Shown: in pieces, positions 35,296 through 44,591 of the stretch
Layout: the number at the start of each line of letters is the position of its first letter
Numbering within the stretch: the stretch's first letter is position 1
Assembly: GCA_016793095.1 (NCBI GenBank)
Contig: JAEUJQ010000078.1
Span: 1-64,000 of the forward strand
DNA: 64,000 nucleotides
Reading direction: 5' to 3'
DNA from: Myxococcaceae bacterium
GTDB taxonomy: Bacteria > Myxococcota > Myxococcia > Myxococcales > Myxococcaceae
Position numbers and translations under genes: made by a program
Notes under the pieces: generated by a model
The model's input: only the letters and a program-made list of their open reading frames with translations
The model's database searches: none
What the model was told of the DNA's origin: nothing

Positions 35296-35855
35296 GCGAG
35301 CTGCAGCGGCACGCGGGCGGCGTCGCTCCACAGCCCTTCGAGGTCGTACAGCTCGCGCTTGTCGGGCGTGAAGAAGTGCACCACCACGTCATCGAGGTTG
35401 AGGCACACCCAGTCGGGCGACGGCTCGACCGACGACGGGCGCCGCCTGCGCAGGGACAGGAGTTCCTCGACGCCGTTCTTGAGCGCGTCGAGCTGCACGT
35501 CCGAGTCGCCGCTCGCGAGCACGAGGTAGTCGTAGCCGACGGCGCCCGCCTTGTGAGACAGGTCGAGCACCAGCACGTCGCTGGCCTTCTTGTCGTGCGC
35601 GACGTTCGCGATGGCCCGCGCGAGCTCGAGGCCCTCGGGGTTCGCGGCGTGCTTGCGCGCTGGCGCGACCTTCTTCTTCGCGACCGGCCGCTTTGCCGGC
35701 AGGCGCTTCGCGGTGCGCGCCTTGCGGGCTGGCGCCTTCTTCACGCGCGCCGGCGCCTTCTTCGCCGAGACCGCCTGCTTCTTCGCGGGCTTCTTCGCGA
35801 CGGGCTTCTTCTTCGGCTCAGCGCGGTTGCGGGTCGTCTTCTTCTTCGCGGCCAT
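35292..35855 (-). CDS. rsfS: Ribosomal silencing factor with Lys/Ala-rich N-terminal extension
   Basis: 187 aa; the usual RsfS is about 110-120 aa. The core is residues about 75-180 (ARAIANVAHDKKASDVLVLDL, quoted in parts, and DYLVLASGDSDVQ, CLNLDDVVVHFFTPDKRELYDLEGLWSDA). The first 68 residues are an AKK/PAK-rich basic tail like those of histone H1-type proteins. RsfS binds ribosomal protein L14 and blocks subunit joining when nutrients are low. The gene order rsfS-rlmH is widely conserved. Confidence 0.93.
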   Translation of the reverse strand: MAAKKKTTRNRAEPKKKPVAKKPAKKQAVSAKKAPARVKKAPARKARTAKRLPAKRPVAKKKVAPARKHAANPEGLELARAIANVAHDKKASDVLVLDLSHKAGAVGYDYLVLASGDSDVQLDALKNGVEELLSLRRRRPSSVEPSPDWVCLNLDDVVVHFFTPDKRELYDLEGLWSDAARVPLQLA

Positions 35856-35930
35856 GGGACCGGGGGCTTATCACCCGCGCGCGAAGAAGCGCACGCGGAA
35901 CGGCGACGTCGGAGCGCCGCCGGCGGCTGA

Positions 35931-36518
35931 TCAGCGCGCCGGCCGCCTGGGCGGGTGCTCGGGCATCGTCGCGCCGCCGGCTCTGGTGGACAGGGCGTCG
36001 AGTGAGCGGGCCACCGCGCGGCAGCCGTCGAGCACGGCCTTCGGGTCCCCGGTCGTCTCGAAGGTCGTGAACATGACGCCCACGTACGTCTTCCCGATGG
36101 CGCCTCCATAGGTCTCGACGCTCGCCTCGCCTGCGAGCGTGGCGAGTACACCCACGACTCCAGACGCGGGCGGCCGCCCCTTGAAGTGCGCGCCACCGAA
36201 GCGCGCGCCGGAGATCTCGAGGGAGTCGGGCGTGGCGCTGGTGGCGCCGAGGGCCTTCATCGCGCTGGTGCGGAAGTTCTCCTCGTACTGCGCGGGGAGC
36301 GGCTCGGAGGACGTGTCGGTGAAGGCGAACGTGCACGCGCCATCTCCGCCGGGCGGCGTGATGGACACATGGTCGAAGGTGGGCTGCGCCTCCTCGGAGG
36401 ACGACCACCCGGCCGGCACGGTGAGCTGGAAGGCGCCCCTGTGCACCGTGATGGTCTTCGGGTGCTTCTCGCACGCGACGAGCGCGACTCCGAGGGCGGC
36501 GAGGGTGAGCGCTCTCAT
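35931..36518 (-). CDS. Small lipoprotein between proA and rsfS
   Basis: 195 aa; ATG 36518 follows GAGGAG. Lipobox LVAC with Cys16. The mature part has an immunoglobulin-like strand pattern (RGAFQLTVPAGWSS, VSITPPGGDGACTFAFTDTS) with resemblance to small surface-binding lipoproteins. No family recognised. It stands where nadD is commonly found between proA and rsfS in other bacteria. Confidence 0.7.
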   Translation of the reverse strand: MRALTLAALGVALVACEKHPKTITVHRGAFQLTVPAGWSSSEEAQPTFDHVSITPPGGDGACTFAFTDTSSEPLPAQYEENFRTSAMKALGATSATPDSLEISGARFGGAHFKGRPPASGVVGVLATLAGEASVETYGGAIGKTYVGVMFTTFETTGDPKAVLDGCRAVARSLDALSTRAGGATMPEHPPRRPAR

Positions 36519-36527
36519 GGCGGCTCC

Positions 36528-37796
36528 TCAGCGAACCTGTCCGTCGCCCTCGACGACGAACTTCTGGGCGGTGAGCTCCTTGAGGCCCATCGGCCCGAAG
36601 GCGTGCAGGCGGGAGGTGCTGATGCCGACCTCGGCGCCGAGGCCCAGCTCACCGCCGTCGTTGAAGCGTGTGGAGGCGTTCACCACCACCGCCGAGGCGC
36701 AGACCTCCCTCGTGAAGCGGCGCGCGGCGTCGCGGGAGGCGGTGACGATGGCCTCGGTGTGCTCGCTGCCGTAGCGCGCGATGTGCTGGAGCGCGCCGTC
36801 GAGGCCAGGCACCACCTTCACGGCGCAGATGAGCTCGAGGAACTCCTTGCCGAAGTCGCCCTCGCCGGCGGGCGTCACCGGCACCTTCGCTGCCGTGAGC
36901 AGCGCCACCGTCTTCGCGCAGCCGCGCAGCTCGACGCCCTCGTCCACCAGCGCGCGCGCGACGCGGGGGAGCGCCTGCGCGGCGACGGCCTCGTCCACCA
37001 GCAGACACTCCATCGCGTTGCAGACGCCGGGGCGCGAGGCCTTCGCGTTGACGACGATGCGCTCGGCCATGGCGAGGTCGGCGTCGGCGTGCAGGTAGAC
37101 ATGGCACACGCCCTGGTAGTGCTTCACCACGGGCACGCGCGCGTTCTCGGCGACGAAGCGGATGAGCCCTTCCCCGCCGCGGGGAATGGCGAGGTCCACC
37201 AGCCCATCGAGGCTGAGGAGCGCCAGCATCGACTCACGGCTCGTGTCCGGCACCAGCAGCGCCGCGTCTTCGGGCAGCCCGGCGCCCAGGAGCGCCGCCG
37301 AGAGCGCCCGCGCGATGGCCTGGTTCGAGCGGAACGACTCCGAGCCGCCGCGGAGCAGCGCGACGTTCCCGCTCTTGAGGCACAGCGCCGCCGCGTCGCT
37401 CGTCACGTTCGGGCGCGACTCGTAGATCATCAGCACCACCCCGAGCGGCAGCCGCACCTTGCGCACCTCGAGGCCGTTCGGGCGGCGCCAGCTCTCGGTC
37501 ACCTCGCCCACCGGGTCCTCGAGCGCGACGATGGACTCCACCGCCTTCGCCATCGCCTCGACGCGCGCGGGGTCGAGCAGCAGCCGGTCGAGGAAGGCAG
37601 CGTTCTTCCCGGCGGCCTTCGCGTCGGCGAGGTCCTTCGCGTTGGCCTCGACGAGGTCTGCGACGTGCGCGCGCAGCTCGCGGGCGAGCAGCTCGAGGGC
37701 GCGGTTCTTCTGCGCTGTGGTCGCCACCGCCAGCACGCGGCTCGCGGCCTTCGCGCGCTGGGCGAAGGCGCGCATCGTCTCGAGCGTCGTCGTCAC
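36528..37796 (-). CDS. proA: Gamma-glutamyl phosphate reductase
   Basis: 422 aa. NADP-dependent reductase of proline biosynthesis (gamma-glutamyl phosphate to glutamate semialdehyde). Catalytic Cys259 lies in [14 protein letters not shown]; the N-terminal [19 protein letters not shown] and the segment ESFRSN are family signatures. Length is normal. The ATG overlaps the upstream gene stop (ATGA), so the two are translationally coupled. proB is not in the window. Confidence 0.97.
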   Translation of the reverse strand: MTTTLETMRAFAQRAKAASRVLAVATTAQKNRALELLARELRAHVADLVEANAKDLADAKAAGKNAAFLDRLLLDPARVEAMAKAVESIVALEDPVGEVTESWRRPNGLEVRKVRLPLGVVLMIYESRPNVTSDAAALCLKSGNVALLRGGSESFRSNQAIARALSAALLGAGLPEDAALLVPDTSRESMLALLSLDGLVDLAIPRGGEGLIRFVAENARVPVVKHYQGVCHVYLHADADLAMAERIVVNAKASRPGVCNAMECLLVDEAVAAQALPRVARALVDEGVELRGCAKTVALLTAAKVPVTPAGEGDFGKEFLELICAVKVVPGLDGALQHIARYGSEHTEAIVTASRDAARRFTREVCASAVVVNASTRFNDGGELGLGAEVGISTSRLHAFGPMGLKELTAQKFVVEGDGQVR

Positions 37797-38437
37797 TTCG
37801 CGACCTCCCAGCCCTTCGCGCCACGCAGGAGGCCCGACGGCGCGGAGGCGGCTTCGAACACCTGCGTGAGTGGCGCGTCGGCGGCGGCGTCACCGGACAG
37901 CACCCGCGCGCCACCGCAGCAACTGGCGACGAACTCGAACGACGACGGGCCCGTCCACCGCCACTGCCCGTGCACCGAGGCCGGCTCTCCCGGCGCCTTG
38001 AACGCCTTCGGGTTGGAGAAGGTCGCCAGGTCCTTCGTCGCGAGCACCGTGAAGGGCCCCGAGCGGTCCTGCAGCAGCGCCACGCGCGAGCAGTCGGGAG
38101 AGAAGATGTCGAAGCTCCAGTCAGAGAAGGCCAGCTCGCCGCTCGGCGTGAACTCCCGGCGGCTCCCATCGGCGAGGAGGAACGAGAGCCCCGTGACGCC
38201 GTAGGTCTTCGGCGCCGGGCGCCCCTCGGCCGCGAGCCCCTCGAGGTCGGCCGCGCTGCCCGTCCAGCTGGCCGTCACAGCACCGCACTTCACTGCGTGG
38301 TAGGCGCCGGTGAGCGGGACCTCGGTTGGCGTCGCGCCAGCAGGCCGGGCGATGGCCGGCGCACTCGGCTCCAGCGGGTCCTTCTTGCACGACGGGAGGG
38401 CACAGGCCGCGAGCACGAGAGCGAGGCGCAGGGTCAC
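37793..38437 (-). CDS. Small lipoprotein upstream of proA
   Basis: 214 aa from GTG 38437. Lipobox ALPSC with Cys17. The mature part is a beta-rich fold ([34 protein letters not shown]) reminiscent of WD/NHL-type strands, with four to five Cys. Its stop overlaps proA. Function unknown; coupling to proA is probably fortuitous. Confidence 0.75.
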   Translation of the reverse strand: MTLRLALVLAACALPSCKKDPLEPSAPAIARPAGATPTEVPLTGAYHAVKCGAVTASWTGSAADLEGLAAEGRPAPKTYGVTGLSFLLADGSRREFTPSGELAFSDWSFDIFSPDCSRVALLQDRSGPFTVLATKDLATFSNPKAFKAPGEPASVHGQWRWTGPSSFEFVASCCGGARVLSGDAAADAPLTQVFEAASAPSGLLRGAKGWEVAK

Positions 38438-38678
38438 GTCGGCATGGATAGCCGGAATCGCGAGCGTCGTGGCGCCTCACCGCACGCTGCCCCCGCGAGC
38501 GCGGTTGCTCAGTCCAGAAAACCGACTGGTTCTCCTCATGAAAACGAATGGATACGCCGTTCCTGAGGTTCCGGAATGGGTCGCGCACGTTTCAGTTCAG
38601 AACAGCGAAGAATGGCTGATGCGTCGATGTCTTGGAATTGTCAGAACTTCTTCATGGGCATGTCTCTTGCCTGATTTC
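38438..38678. promoter_or_regulatory. Upstream region of the octaheme lipoprotein gene, AT-richer than its surroundings
   Basis: 241 bp between divergent starts (38437 and 38679). It is clearly less GC-rich than the flanking genes from about 38510, consistent with a promoter rather than coding. A short palindrome AACC-GACT-GGTT sits at 38520-38531, a candidate operator. The frame of the downstream gene is open here (ATGs at 38539 and 38619), but its composition and lack of ribosome-binding site argue against a longer protein. Confidence 0.4.
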
Positions 38679-40607
38679 ATGGACATGCGAACTCGACTCC
38701 TGAGCATCGTGGCGATGGTTGCAGTGTTCGGTTGTGCAGGGCCGGCGGGTCCAGAAGGGCCGGCAGGACCTGCTGGTTCGACTGGTTCGACCGGGCCTGC
38801 TGGAGCGATGGGGGCCAATGGCAGCCCTGGCGCGACCGGTCCACAAGGCCCGGCGGGGCCTGCGGGCGCACCGGGAGACGCGGGTCCTGCTGGTCCGGCG
38901 GGCGTCAGCACGGGCACCTTGAGCGGCGTGGTGCGCTTCAAGAGCAACCGCATGGTCGCGCCGATGGCCACGGTCTCCATCAGGCCGGATCCGCTGCCTG
39001 CCGCGACGACGAGCGCGATGGGTGCGTACTCGTTCGCCGACCTCCCCGCGGGCGTCTACGAGGTGACGGTCACGCACGCGCGCGCTTCTCCGACGACGGA
39101 GCGGGTCTCGATTCTCGCGGGGCGCACCACCACCCTCGACCTGCTCGTCCACGACTACGCCGCGACGAGCGACACCTGCATCATGTGCCACGGCATGACG
39201 AACCCGACGCTCATCACCGACTACAAGGCCTCGACGATGGCGCCGTTCGTCTCGTGCCAGGACTGCCACCCGCGGAACACTGCAGTCCCGAGCGACTTCG
39301 GGCCTGGCCACCGCAACCGGCCTGCGCCCGAGACGTGCGCGACCTGTCACCAGGAGCAGTACCGCGGCCACCAGTCGAACCGTCACGCCATCGGCATGCA
39401 GCGCGTGTACGAGTCCGGCCGCTACGACGACCTGCCTCCGTGCACGACGGGCGTCAACTCGGTGGGGTCGGGAGGGGTGGCGACCTGCACGCAGTGCCAC
39501 AACGTCGAGTTCAAGTGCGACTCGTGCCACAGCCGCCACCTGTTCGACGCGAAGCAGGCTCGGGCGCCGGTGTCGTGCGCGACGTGCCACATGGGCCCCG
39601 ACCACCCGCAGTGGGAGATCTACCAGACGTCGAAGCACGGCGTGCTGAACGCGACCCGCGGAGAGGAGCACGGCCCCTCGTGCGCGAGCTGCCACATGCC
39701 GAACAAGGGGACGAAGCCTGACGGTGGCACGTACACAGACCACGACCTGTCGTTCGGCATCGCGTGGGGTCCCGTCGGCGGCGTCGCCTCGCACGTGAGC
39801 TTCCGCCGCAACGGCCAGCTCGCCTACGTGCTCAACGGCACCACGCTCCAGCCGAACCCTGCCTACGACCCGTCGGCGCCCTACGACATGACGCTGCCGG
39901 CCGACGCCGGCGCCGATCCAGGCACCCTCTACTACCCGCTCGACAAGCCCGGCCGCATCGTCACCGTGACCGATCCGCTGAACGTGCTGAACGCGCGGCG
40001 CGCCCAGATGGTGCAGGTCTGCACGAAGTGCCACGCCCAGTCCTTCGCGACCGAACGGCTCGACATCGCCGATGGGCTGCATCGCAACGTCACGTCCGTC
40101 GTGAACGAGGCGAAGGACATCATCTACGCGCTCAACTACGACCGGCTGCTCGACCCGATGCCGAGCGGCTCGCTCCGCCCACCCAACCCGGACTCGGCGG
40201 CCGAGATCGTCCTCGCGGGCACGCAGCTGTACCGCAACCTGTCCTCCATCGAGCGCACGTTCTTCAAGATGTACAAGTACGACAACGTGAAGGCGTGGCA
40301 CGGCGCGTACCACTTCAACCCTGACTACGCGCACTGGTACGGCTGGGCCGAGCTGAACATGAGCCTGGCCGACATCGCGGGTGAGGCCGGGAAGACCCGC
40401 CGGGACTACGCGCTGCTCTGGGCCATCGAGAACAACGCGACCACCGTCTGGCAGGTCCCCTACCAGGGAGTCATCTACGCGACCGGCTCGATGAACAAGC
40501 TGTACGACCTCTACACGCCCGACGGTGGCAGCCAGGCCATCCAACCGTACGGCCCGACCGGCCCGACCATCACCTACGACGGCGGCACGCTCTTCACGTT
40601 CCACTGA
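38679..40607 (+). CDS. Lipoprotein with collagen-like stalk, beta-sandwich and octaheme HAO-like cytochrome c domain
   Basis: 642 aa from ATG 38679 (38685 also possible). Signal peptide with lipobox VFGC (Cys19). Residues 21-77 are about 19 uninterrupted Gly-X-Y triplets ([13 protein letters not shown]...), a collagen-like stalk. Residues about 81-158 form a carboxypeptidase-regulatory/CnaB-like beta-sandwich ([17 protein letters not shown]). The rest carries eight CXXCH heme-binding motifs at 167, 193, 220, 270, 280, 300, 335 and 448, with the large gap before the eighth and a long helical C-terminus ([19 protein letters not shown]) that match the octaheme hydroxylamine oxidoreductase family. 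It should be an outer-surface electron carrier or a nitrogen- or sulfur-oxide enzyme on a stalk. Substrate unknown; the HAO crosslinking tyrosine cannot be placed without alignment. Confidence 0.88.
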   Translation: MDMRTRLLSIVAMVAVFGCAGPAGPEGPAGPAGSTGSTGPAGAMGANGSPGATGPQGPAGPAGAPGDAGPAGPAGVSTGTLSGVVRFKSNRMVAPMATVSIRPDPLPAATTSAMGAYSFADLPAGVYEVTVTHARASPTTERVSILAGRTTTLDLLVHDYAATSDTCIMCHGMTNPTLITDYKASTMAPFVSCQDCHPRNTAVPSDFGPGHRNRPAPETCATCHQEQYRGHQSNRHAIGMQRVYESGRYDDLPPCTTGVNSVGSGGVATCTQCHNVEFKCDSCHSRHLFDAKQARAPVSCATCHMGPDHPQWEIYQTSKHGVLNATRGEEHGPSCASCHMPNKGTKPDGGTYTDHDLSFGIAWGPVGGVASHVSFRRNGQLAYVLNGTTLQPNPAYDPSAPYDMTLPADAGADPGTLYYPLDKPGRIVTVTDPLNVLNARRAQMVQVCTKCHAQSFATERLDIADGLHRNVTSVVNEAKDIIYALNYDRLLDPMPSGSLRPPNPDSAAEIVLAGTQLYRNLSSIERTFFKMYKYDNVKAWHGAYHFNPDYAHWYGWAELNMSLADIAGEAGKTRRDYALLWAIENNATTVWQVPYQGVIYATGSMNKLYDLYTPDGGSQAIQPYGPTGPTITYDGGTLFTFH

Positions 40608-40648
40608 CGCTGGCGCACGAGCGGAGCCGCGACGGCCTGCTCCAGACT

Positions 40649-40691
40649 GCCCGACCGGCTCCCCTCGGACCGGCCGGGCGGTCGTCTTTCG
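40649..40691 (+). terminator. Terminator after the octaheme gene
   Basis: GCCCGACCGG (40649-40658) and CCGGCCGGGC (40670-40679) form a 10-bp stem with one mismatch and an 11-base loop. A T-containing stretch (GTCGTCTTTCG) follows, so it is a plausible intrinsic terminator 41 bp past the stop. Confidence 0.7.
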
Positions 40692-40776
40692 AGTGGCCTG
40701 AGCCGCTCGCTCACCGGGCAGCCTGGGTGGGCGGAATCGCGTTGCGCGCGACGGGGTTTGGCGGTCTTTTCGCCCG

Positions 40777-42189
40777 GTGACGAACGACCCGCGAAAGAAG
40801 AAGCCGGCTGCGCCTGCTCCCGAGAAGTTCATCGGCCATGAGTCCATGACGATGATGGGCGACGAGACGTTCGCCGACTTCGAGCAGCGCCTGAAGGCGT
40901 CCGAGGGCGCGACCGCGCCGGTGCCCGTCCACACGCCCTCGAAGTCCACGAAGCCGGTCGCGCCAGCTGCGAAGGCCCCAGCCGCGAAACCACCGCCGCC
41001 GGCCCCGAAGCGTCCGGCTCCCCCGCCGCCGGAGCCCGAAGTGGACGACGACGAGGCGGACGACGAGGGCGCTGCTGCCGCGGACGACGAGAGCGGCGAC
41101 GGGCTCGACCTCCCTGACGAGTACGACGGCGATGATGACGAGAGCGGTGACGATGACGGCGGTGATGACGAAGGCGGCGACGACTCCGAGAGCGAGGACG
41201 ACGACGCTCGCCGCGGCCAGCACGCGCGGCCCGGCTTCCGCCCGAAGGACCGCGATGGCGTCGCGTGGGACTACGTCACGCACGAGGGCGTGGGCTTCAA
41301 TGACGACGATGACGAAGACGCGATGACGTTCGAGAAGAACGGCAAGACGTACTTCAAGCCCGACTGGGGCGGCTGGAAGCACGACGACTGGGTCGGCTAC
41401 TGGAAGAAGCACTTCGAGATCGAGCAGTCCCAGGAGCAGGGTGAGAAGCACTTCCAGGCGACGCTCAAGAAGCACGGCCTGCGCAACCGCAACCACTGGA
41501 AGCGCGCGACCCAGACGTTCATGCAGCACTACGGCAACGACCCCGAGTTCACCAACGCGGCGCTGGTGGCCCGGCAGGAGGGCACCCGCGAGAAGCTGCG
41601 CTCGGCGGTGAAGCCGGGAATGCTCGACCCCGTCGAGGGCGTCTCACTGCAGGTATGGGCGGCCATCAACGCGAAGCTGGTGTCGGGCGGCGACCTCAAG
41701 AAGCTGCTGGCCCCGCACAAGCTCGACGAGGCGAAGTGGGCGCGGGCGAGCGACACCTGGAACGCGCGCATGAGCGACCAGTCGAACCCCGACGCGGCGA
41801 TGGCCATCGCGACCGAGTACGGCAAGGCGTTCGCGGGCGGCGGTGTGGGGGCGTACGGCGCGTCGGCGCAGGAAGCCTCGGCGTCGATGGGCATCAACGA
41901 CAAGGTGGCGGGCAAGAAGGTGAAGGGCGCCGAGCCGGTGTCGTTCGAGCGGTGGGTCGAGATTCAGTCGGCGCAGGGCGCGTGGGCGCAGCAGGGCAAG
42001 GACGTGAACGCGATGCTGAAGAAGGTGTTCGGCCTGACGGCGGTGGACTGGTCGAACATGTCGGCGCACTGGTCGCAGAAGCTGTCGACCGACATCTCGC
42101 TCGCGACGAAGTACGGAGAGCTGAACGCGAAGTACACGGAGAAGTACTCAGCGGGAGAGTCGGACCCCGACGGCGACCTCGAGGTGTGA
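40777..42189 (+). CDS. Acidic protein with three internal repeat modules
   Basis: 470 aa from GTG 40777. The N-terminus is Pro/Ala/Lys-rich (about 45-90), then comes a very acidic segment (about 90-150, runs of Asp/Glu/Gly). From about 180 to 465 there are three related modules of about 75-95 residues, each with a sequence of the type L-x-x-x-G-L-x-x-x-x-W-x-x-x-x-x-x-W or F and a Trp pair: HGLRNRNHWKRATQTFMQHYG, HKLDEAKWARASDTWNARM and FGLTAVDWSNMSAHWSQKL. No signal peptide. No family recognised with confidence. It is followed without gap by the Zn-ribbon gene at 42190 (TGA then GTG). Confidence 0.7.
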   Translation: MTNDPRKKKPAAPAPEKFIGHESMTMMGDETFADFEQRLKASEGATAPVPVHTPSKSTKPVAPAAKAPAAKPPPPAPKRPAPPPPEPEVDDDEADDEGAAAADDESGDGLDLPDEYDGDDDESGDDDGGDDEGGDDSESEDDDARRGQHARPGFRPKDRDGVAWDYVTHEGVGFNDDDDEDAMTFEKNGKTYFKPDWGGWKHDDWVGYWKKHFEIEQSQEQGEKHFQATLKKHGLRNRNHWKRATQTFMQHYGNDPEFTNAALVARQEGTREKLRSAVKPGMLDPVEGVSLQVWAAINAKLVSGGDLKKLLAPHKLDEAKWARASDTWNARMSDQSNPDAAMAIATEYGKAFAGGGVGAYGASAQEASASMGINDKVAGKKVKGAEPVSFERWVEIQSAQGAWAQQGKDVNAMLKKVFGLTAVDWSNMSAHWSQKLSTDISLATKYGELNAKYTEKYSAGESDPDGDLEV

Positions 42190-42705
42190 GTGGCTGCGTT
42201 CCTCGCGGCCTGGGGTGAGGTGGTGAGCGGCGTGAGCGCGCTGGTGGACGAGGCGCTCGACGTCGAGCCGCTGGGTGGCACGACCGTCTCGTGGTCGGCG
42301 GTGTGCGCCCGCGAGCGCGTCGCTCAGCTGCCCGACGAGGAGCGCCTGCCGCTCTGCCGCCTGCACCAGCAGACGAAGGGCGCGCCGGCGCCCGAGGTGA
42401 ACGCGGTGCTCGAGGCCTTCGTCGCCCATCGCCGCGTCGCCGTGCTCTCGACGCTGACCGAGGCGCAGCGCGAGGTGGCCGGCGCGAGCCTCGCGACGCT
42501 GCTCGAGCACGCGGTGGCGCACTACGCGAAGGCGAGCGCGGCGCCGGTGAAGCGCGGGCTCTTCAAGCACGCGAAGGTGGCGGCGGCGAAGCACCAGTAC
42601 GGCACGTCGTCGCGGCCCGAGGTGTACGTGATGGAGTGCCCGTCGTGTCGCGGCCCGCGGCAGCAGGAGGCGCTCGTCTGCGTGTTCTGCGGCGCCGGGC
42701 TGTGA
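42190..42705 (+). CDS. Zn-ribbon protein of unknown function
   Basis: 171 aa from GTG 42190, which follows the previous stop directly. The first 110 residues are helical (EVNAVLEAFVAHRRVAVLSTL), and the C-terminus is a four-Cys zinc ribbon (ECPSCRGPRQQEALVCVFCGAGL, in the form CPSC and CVFC). This is the layout of small nucleic-acid- or protein-binding adapters. Likely co-translated with the acidic three-module protein. Function unknown. Confidence 0.65.
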   Translation: MAAFLAAWGEVVSGVSALVDEALDVEPLGGTTVSWSAVCARERVAQLPDEERLPLCRLHQQTKGAPAPEVNAVLEAFVAHRRVAVLSTLTEAQREVAGASLATLLEHAVAHYAKASAAPVKRGLFKHAKVAAAKHQYGTSSRPEVYVMECPSCRGPRQQEALVCVFCGAGL

Positions 42706-42741
42706 TGGCGCGCAGGCCGGCGACGCTGCGATGCTGAAGCC

Positions 42742-43742
42742 GTGGCCGAGACGAATGACCAGCTCCTGGCACGTTGGCGCGAGACGTTGGCCACCGTTCG
42801 CGGCTACGACGGACAGCAACTCGACCCGGTCGATCGGTTCGTGCGCTGGACGACGTGTACCACGCGGCCAGATTGCTGCTGAGCCTGCCCGACTCGTCGC
42901 TTCAGGCGCTCGACGACGCAGCACCCATCCTTCTCGAGGGCGAACGGTGGGACCGCTGGCAAGACGACGAGCCTCCAGGAAGGCACCTGGACCTGGTCAC
43001 GCTCCCGCGCGCTGCGGCCGGCCGATTGGAGTTCAGCTTCCGCCACCGTGAAGACGCGGAGCGAGCTGCAGACTGTCTCGCGCTCGCCGAAGAGCGCGGT
43101 GAGTTGGCGGCAGGCACGCGACAGACGCTCGCTAACACGGAGTTGATTGTGTCGCTGCCCCCATCGACCTTCGGCCTCGCGGTGGTGCGACGCCTCTGGC
43201 GAGACCATGCGCTTCAGTCCCGATGGCGCCTCGAGATGGTCGCGTCCGACGGCAGCGAGGTGCGCACCCGAACGCTCCGCGAGCTGCTCCAGGCCTTTCT
43301 TACGAGGACGCGCCGCGAGGTGAGGCGCCGGCTCCAACGCCACCTGGCTGTCCGCGAGCCGCGGCTCGACGCCATCGAGGGACTGCTCCGCGTCGCCGAT
43401 GATGAACGGCTGGCCGCGCTGGTCGACGCGACGGAGTCGAAGACGGAGGGCGTCTGGGCGCTCACGCACCTCGGCGCGCCGGCGCTGGCCGAACACCCGC
43501 GCCTCGGGCGCTTCGCGGTCGACGCCGAGCCCTTCTCCGAGGTCCAGGCGAAGGCCATCGTCGAGACGAAGGGCCTTCACCGGAAGCGGCACTTCCTCGA
43601 GCTCGAGCACGAGGCGCTCGTTGCCGAGAACGCGGGCAAGCCCGGCTGGGTGACGCGAGAGATGGTGGACGTGCAGCTGCGAGCGGAGTTCAACCGCGTC
43701 GCGGCGCTCGCACGCCAGAGTTCGCACGGCGAGCAGAGCTGA
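42742..43742 (+). pseudogene. Frameshifted gene: GyrA-like tower segment without catalytic Tyr
   Basis: A gene seems to start at GTG 42742 (MAETNDQLLARWRETL) but meets a TGA at 42880. Good codon bias continues in the frame of 42774 from about 42840, so a single-base shift near 42838-42850 is likely. In that second frame, residues about 130-290 of the joined protein follow the GyrA/ParC tower and C-gate segment (LRELLQAF-x-RRREV-type, IEGLLRVADDERL, EPFSEVQAKAIVE). The breakage-reunion domain with the active Tyr is absent. It may be a gyrase-derived DNA-binding coiled coil, a remnant, or carry a sequence error. Confidence 0.55.
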
Positions 43743-43766
43743 AGACCCGGCGCTAGGCTCGGCGCG

Positions 43767-44591
43767 ATGGTTCTGCTCCTGTTGCTCGCCGCTGCGCCCG
43801 CGCCCGACGCGAAGGCCCTGCTCGAGCAGAAGCTGTCGAAGGAACGCGCCGCCGGCCAGGTCGACGTTCGCACCGACGGCGACGTCACGGCGGTGCGCAT
43901 TCTGCGAGATGACGTCTACGAGAAGCTCGACCCGCTCTGGAAGACGCTCGGCTCGGCCGCGCAAGCCTCGAAGCGGGGGCCGGTGCGTGTCGACCTGACG
44001 CACCTCGACGCGAAGGGCTGCGACGACCGGCGGATGCTCGTCGAGCGCTACCTGTTCGAGAAGCAGAAGGCCGACCGCGCGCGGCTCACCGTTCGCGCGA
44101 CCTGCGGCGCCGGGTTCCCCGAGCCAGCCGAGGCCTCCCTCGGTGCCCTGACGCTCACCGCGAGCCAGGCGCTCTCGCCCGAGTACCAGCCCATCACGGG
44201 CGTGCCCTTCCTTGTCGAGAACACCAGCGACGCCGGTGTCGAGCTCACCGTCGAGCGCCTCGAGCTGCGCGCCGGCCAGTCACTCCAGCGAGAGACGCCT
44301 CCGCCTCCATGGACGGTGCCCATCGACGGGCTCTGGTTCCACGCGCTCGGCGTTCAAGGCGCGCCGTACGTGCAGGTGCGCGAGCACGGCGTCGGGCCCT
44401 TGCGCTTCGTGGTGCCGCCTTCGTCGGAGGTCCAGGTCATGCTGCAGCTCTCGCCCGTGCACGACCGGGTCTCCTTCCGGCGCATCACCGTGTCAGTCGG
44501 TGACCAGCGCGCCACCGTCGCAGGCACCGTCGCGAAGATCGGCTTCTTCGAAGGCTTCGTGCCGGGCAGGCGGACGGGAGGCTCCGACTGA
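43767..44591 (+). CDS. Secreted hypothetical protein
   Basis: 274 aa. Signal peptide 1-14 (LLLLAAAPAPDA). Beta-strand-rich mature part with QPITGVPFLVENTSDAGVELTVERL, an immunoglobulin-like pattern (read in pieces), and RFVVPPSSEVQVML. No family recognised. Its TGA overlaps the next ATG, so it is translated with the coiled-coil Zn-ribbon protein at 44591. Confidence 0.65.
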   Translation: MVLLLLLAAAPAPDAKALLEQKLSKERAAGQVDVRTDGDVTAVRILRDDVYEKLDPLWKTLGSAAQASKRGPVRVDLTHLDAKGCDDRRMLVERYLFEKQKADRARLTVRATCGAGFPEPAEASLGALTLTASQALSPEYQPITGVPFLVENTSDAGVELTVERLELRAGQSLQRETPPPPWTVPIDGLWFHALGVQGAPYVQVREHGVGPLRFVVPPSSEVQVMLQLSPVHDRVSFRRITVSVGDQRATVAGTVAKIGFFEGFVPGRRTGGSD

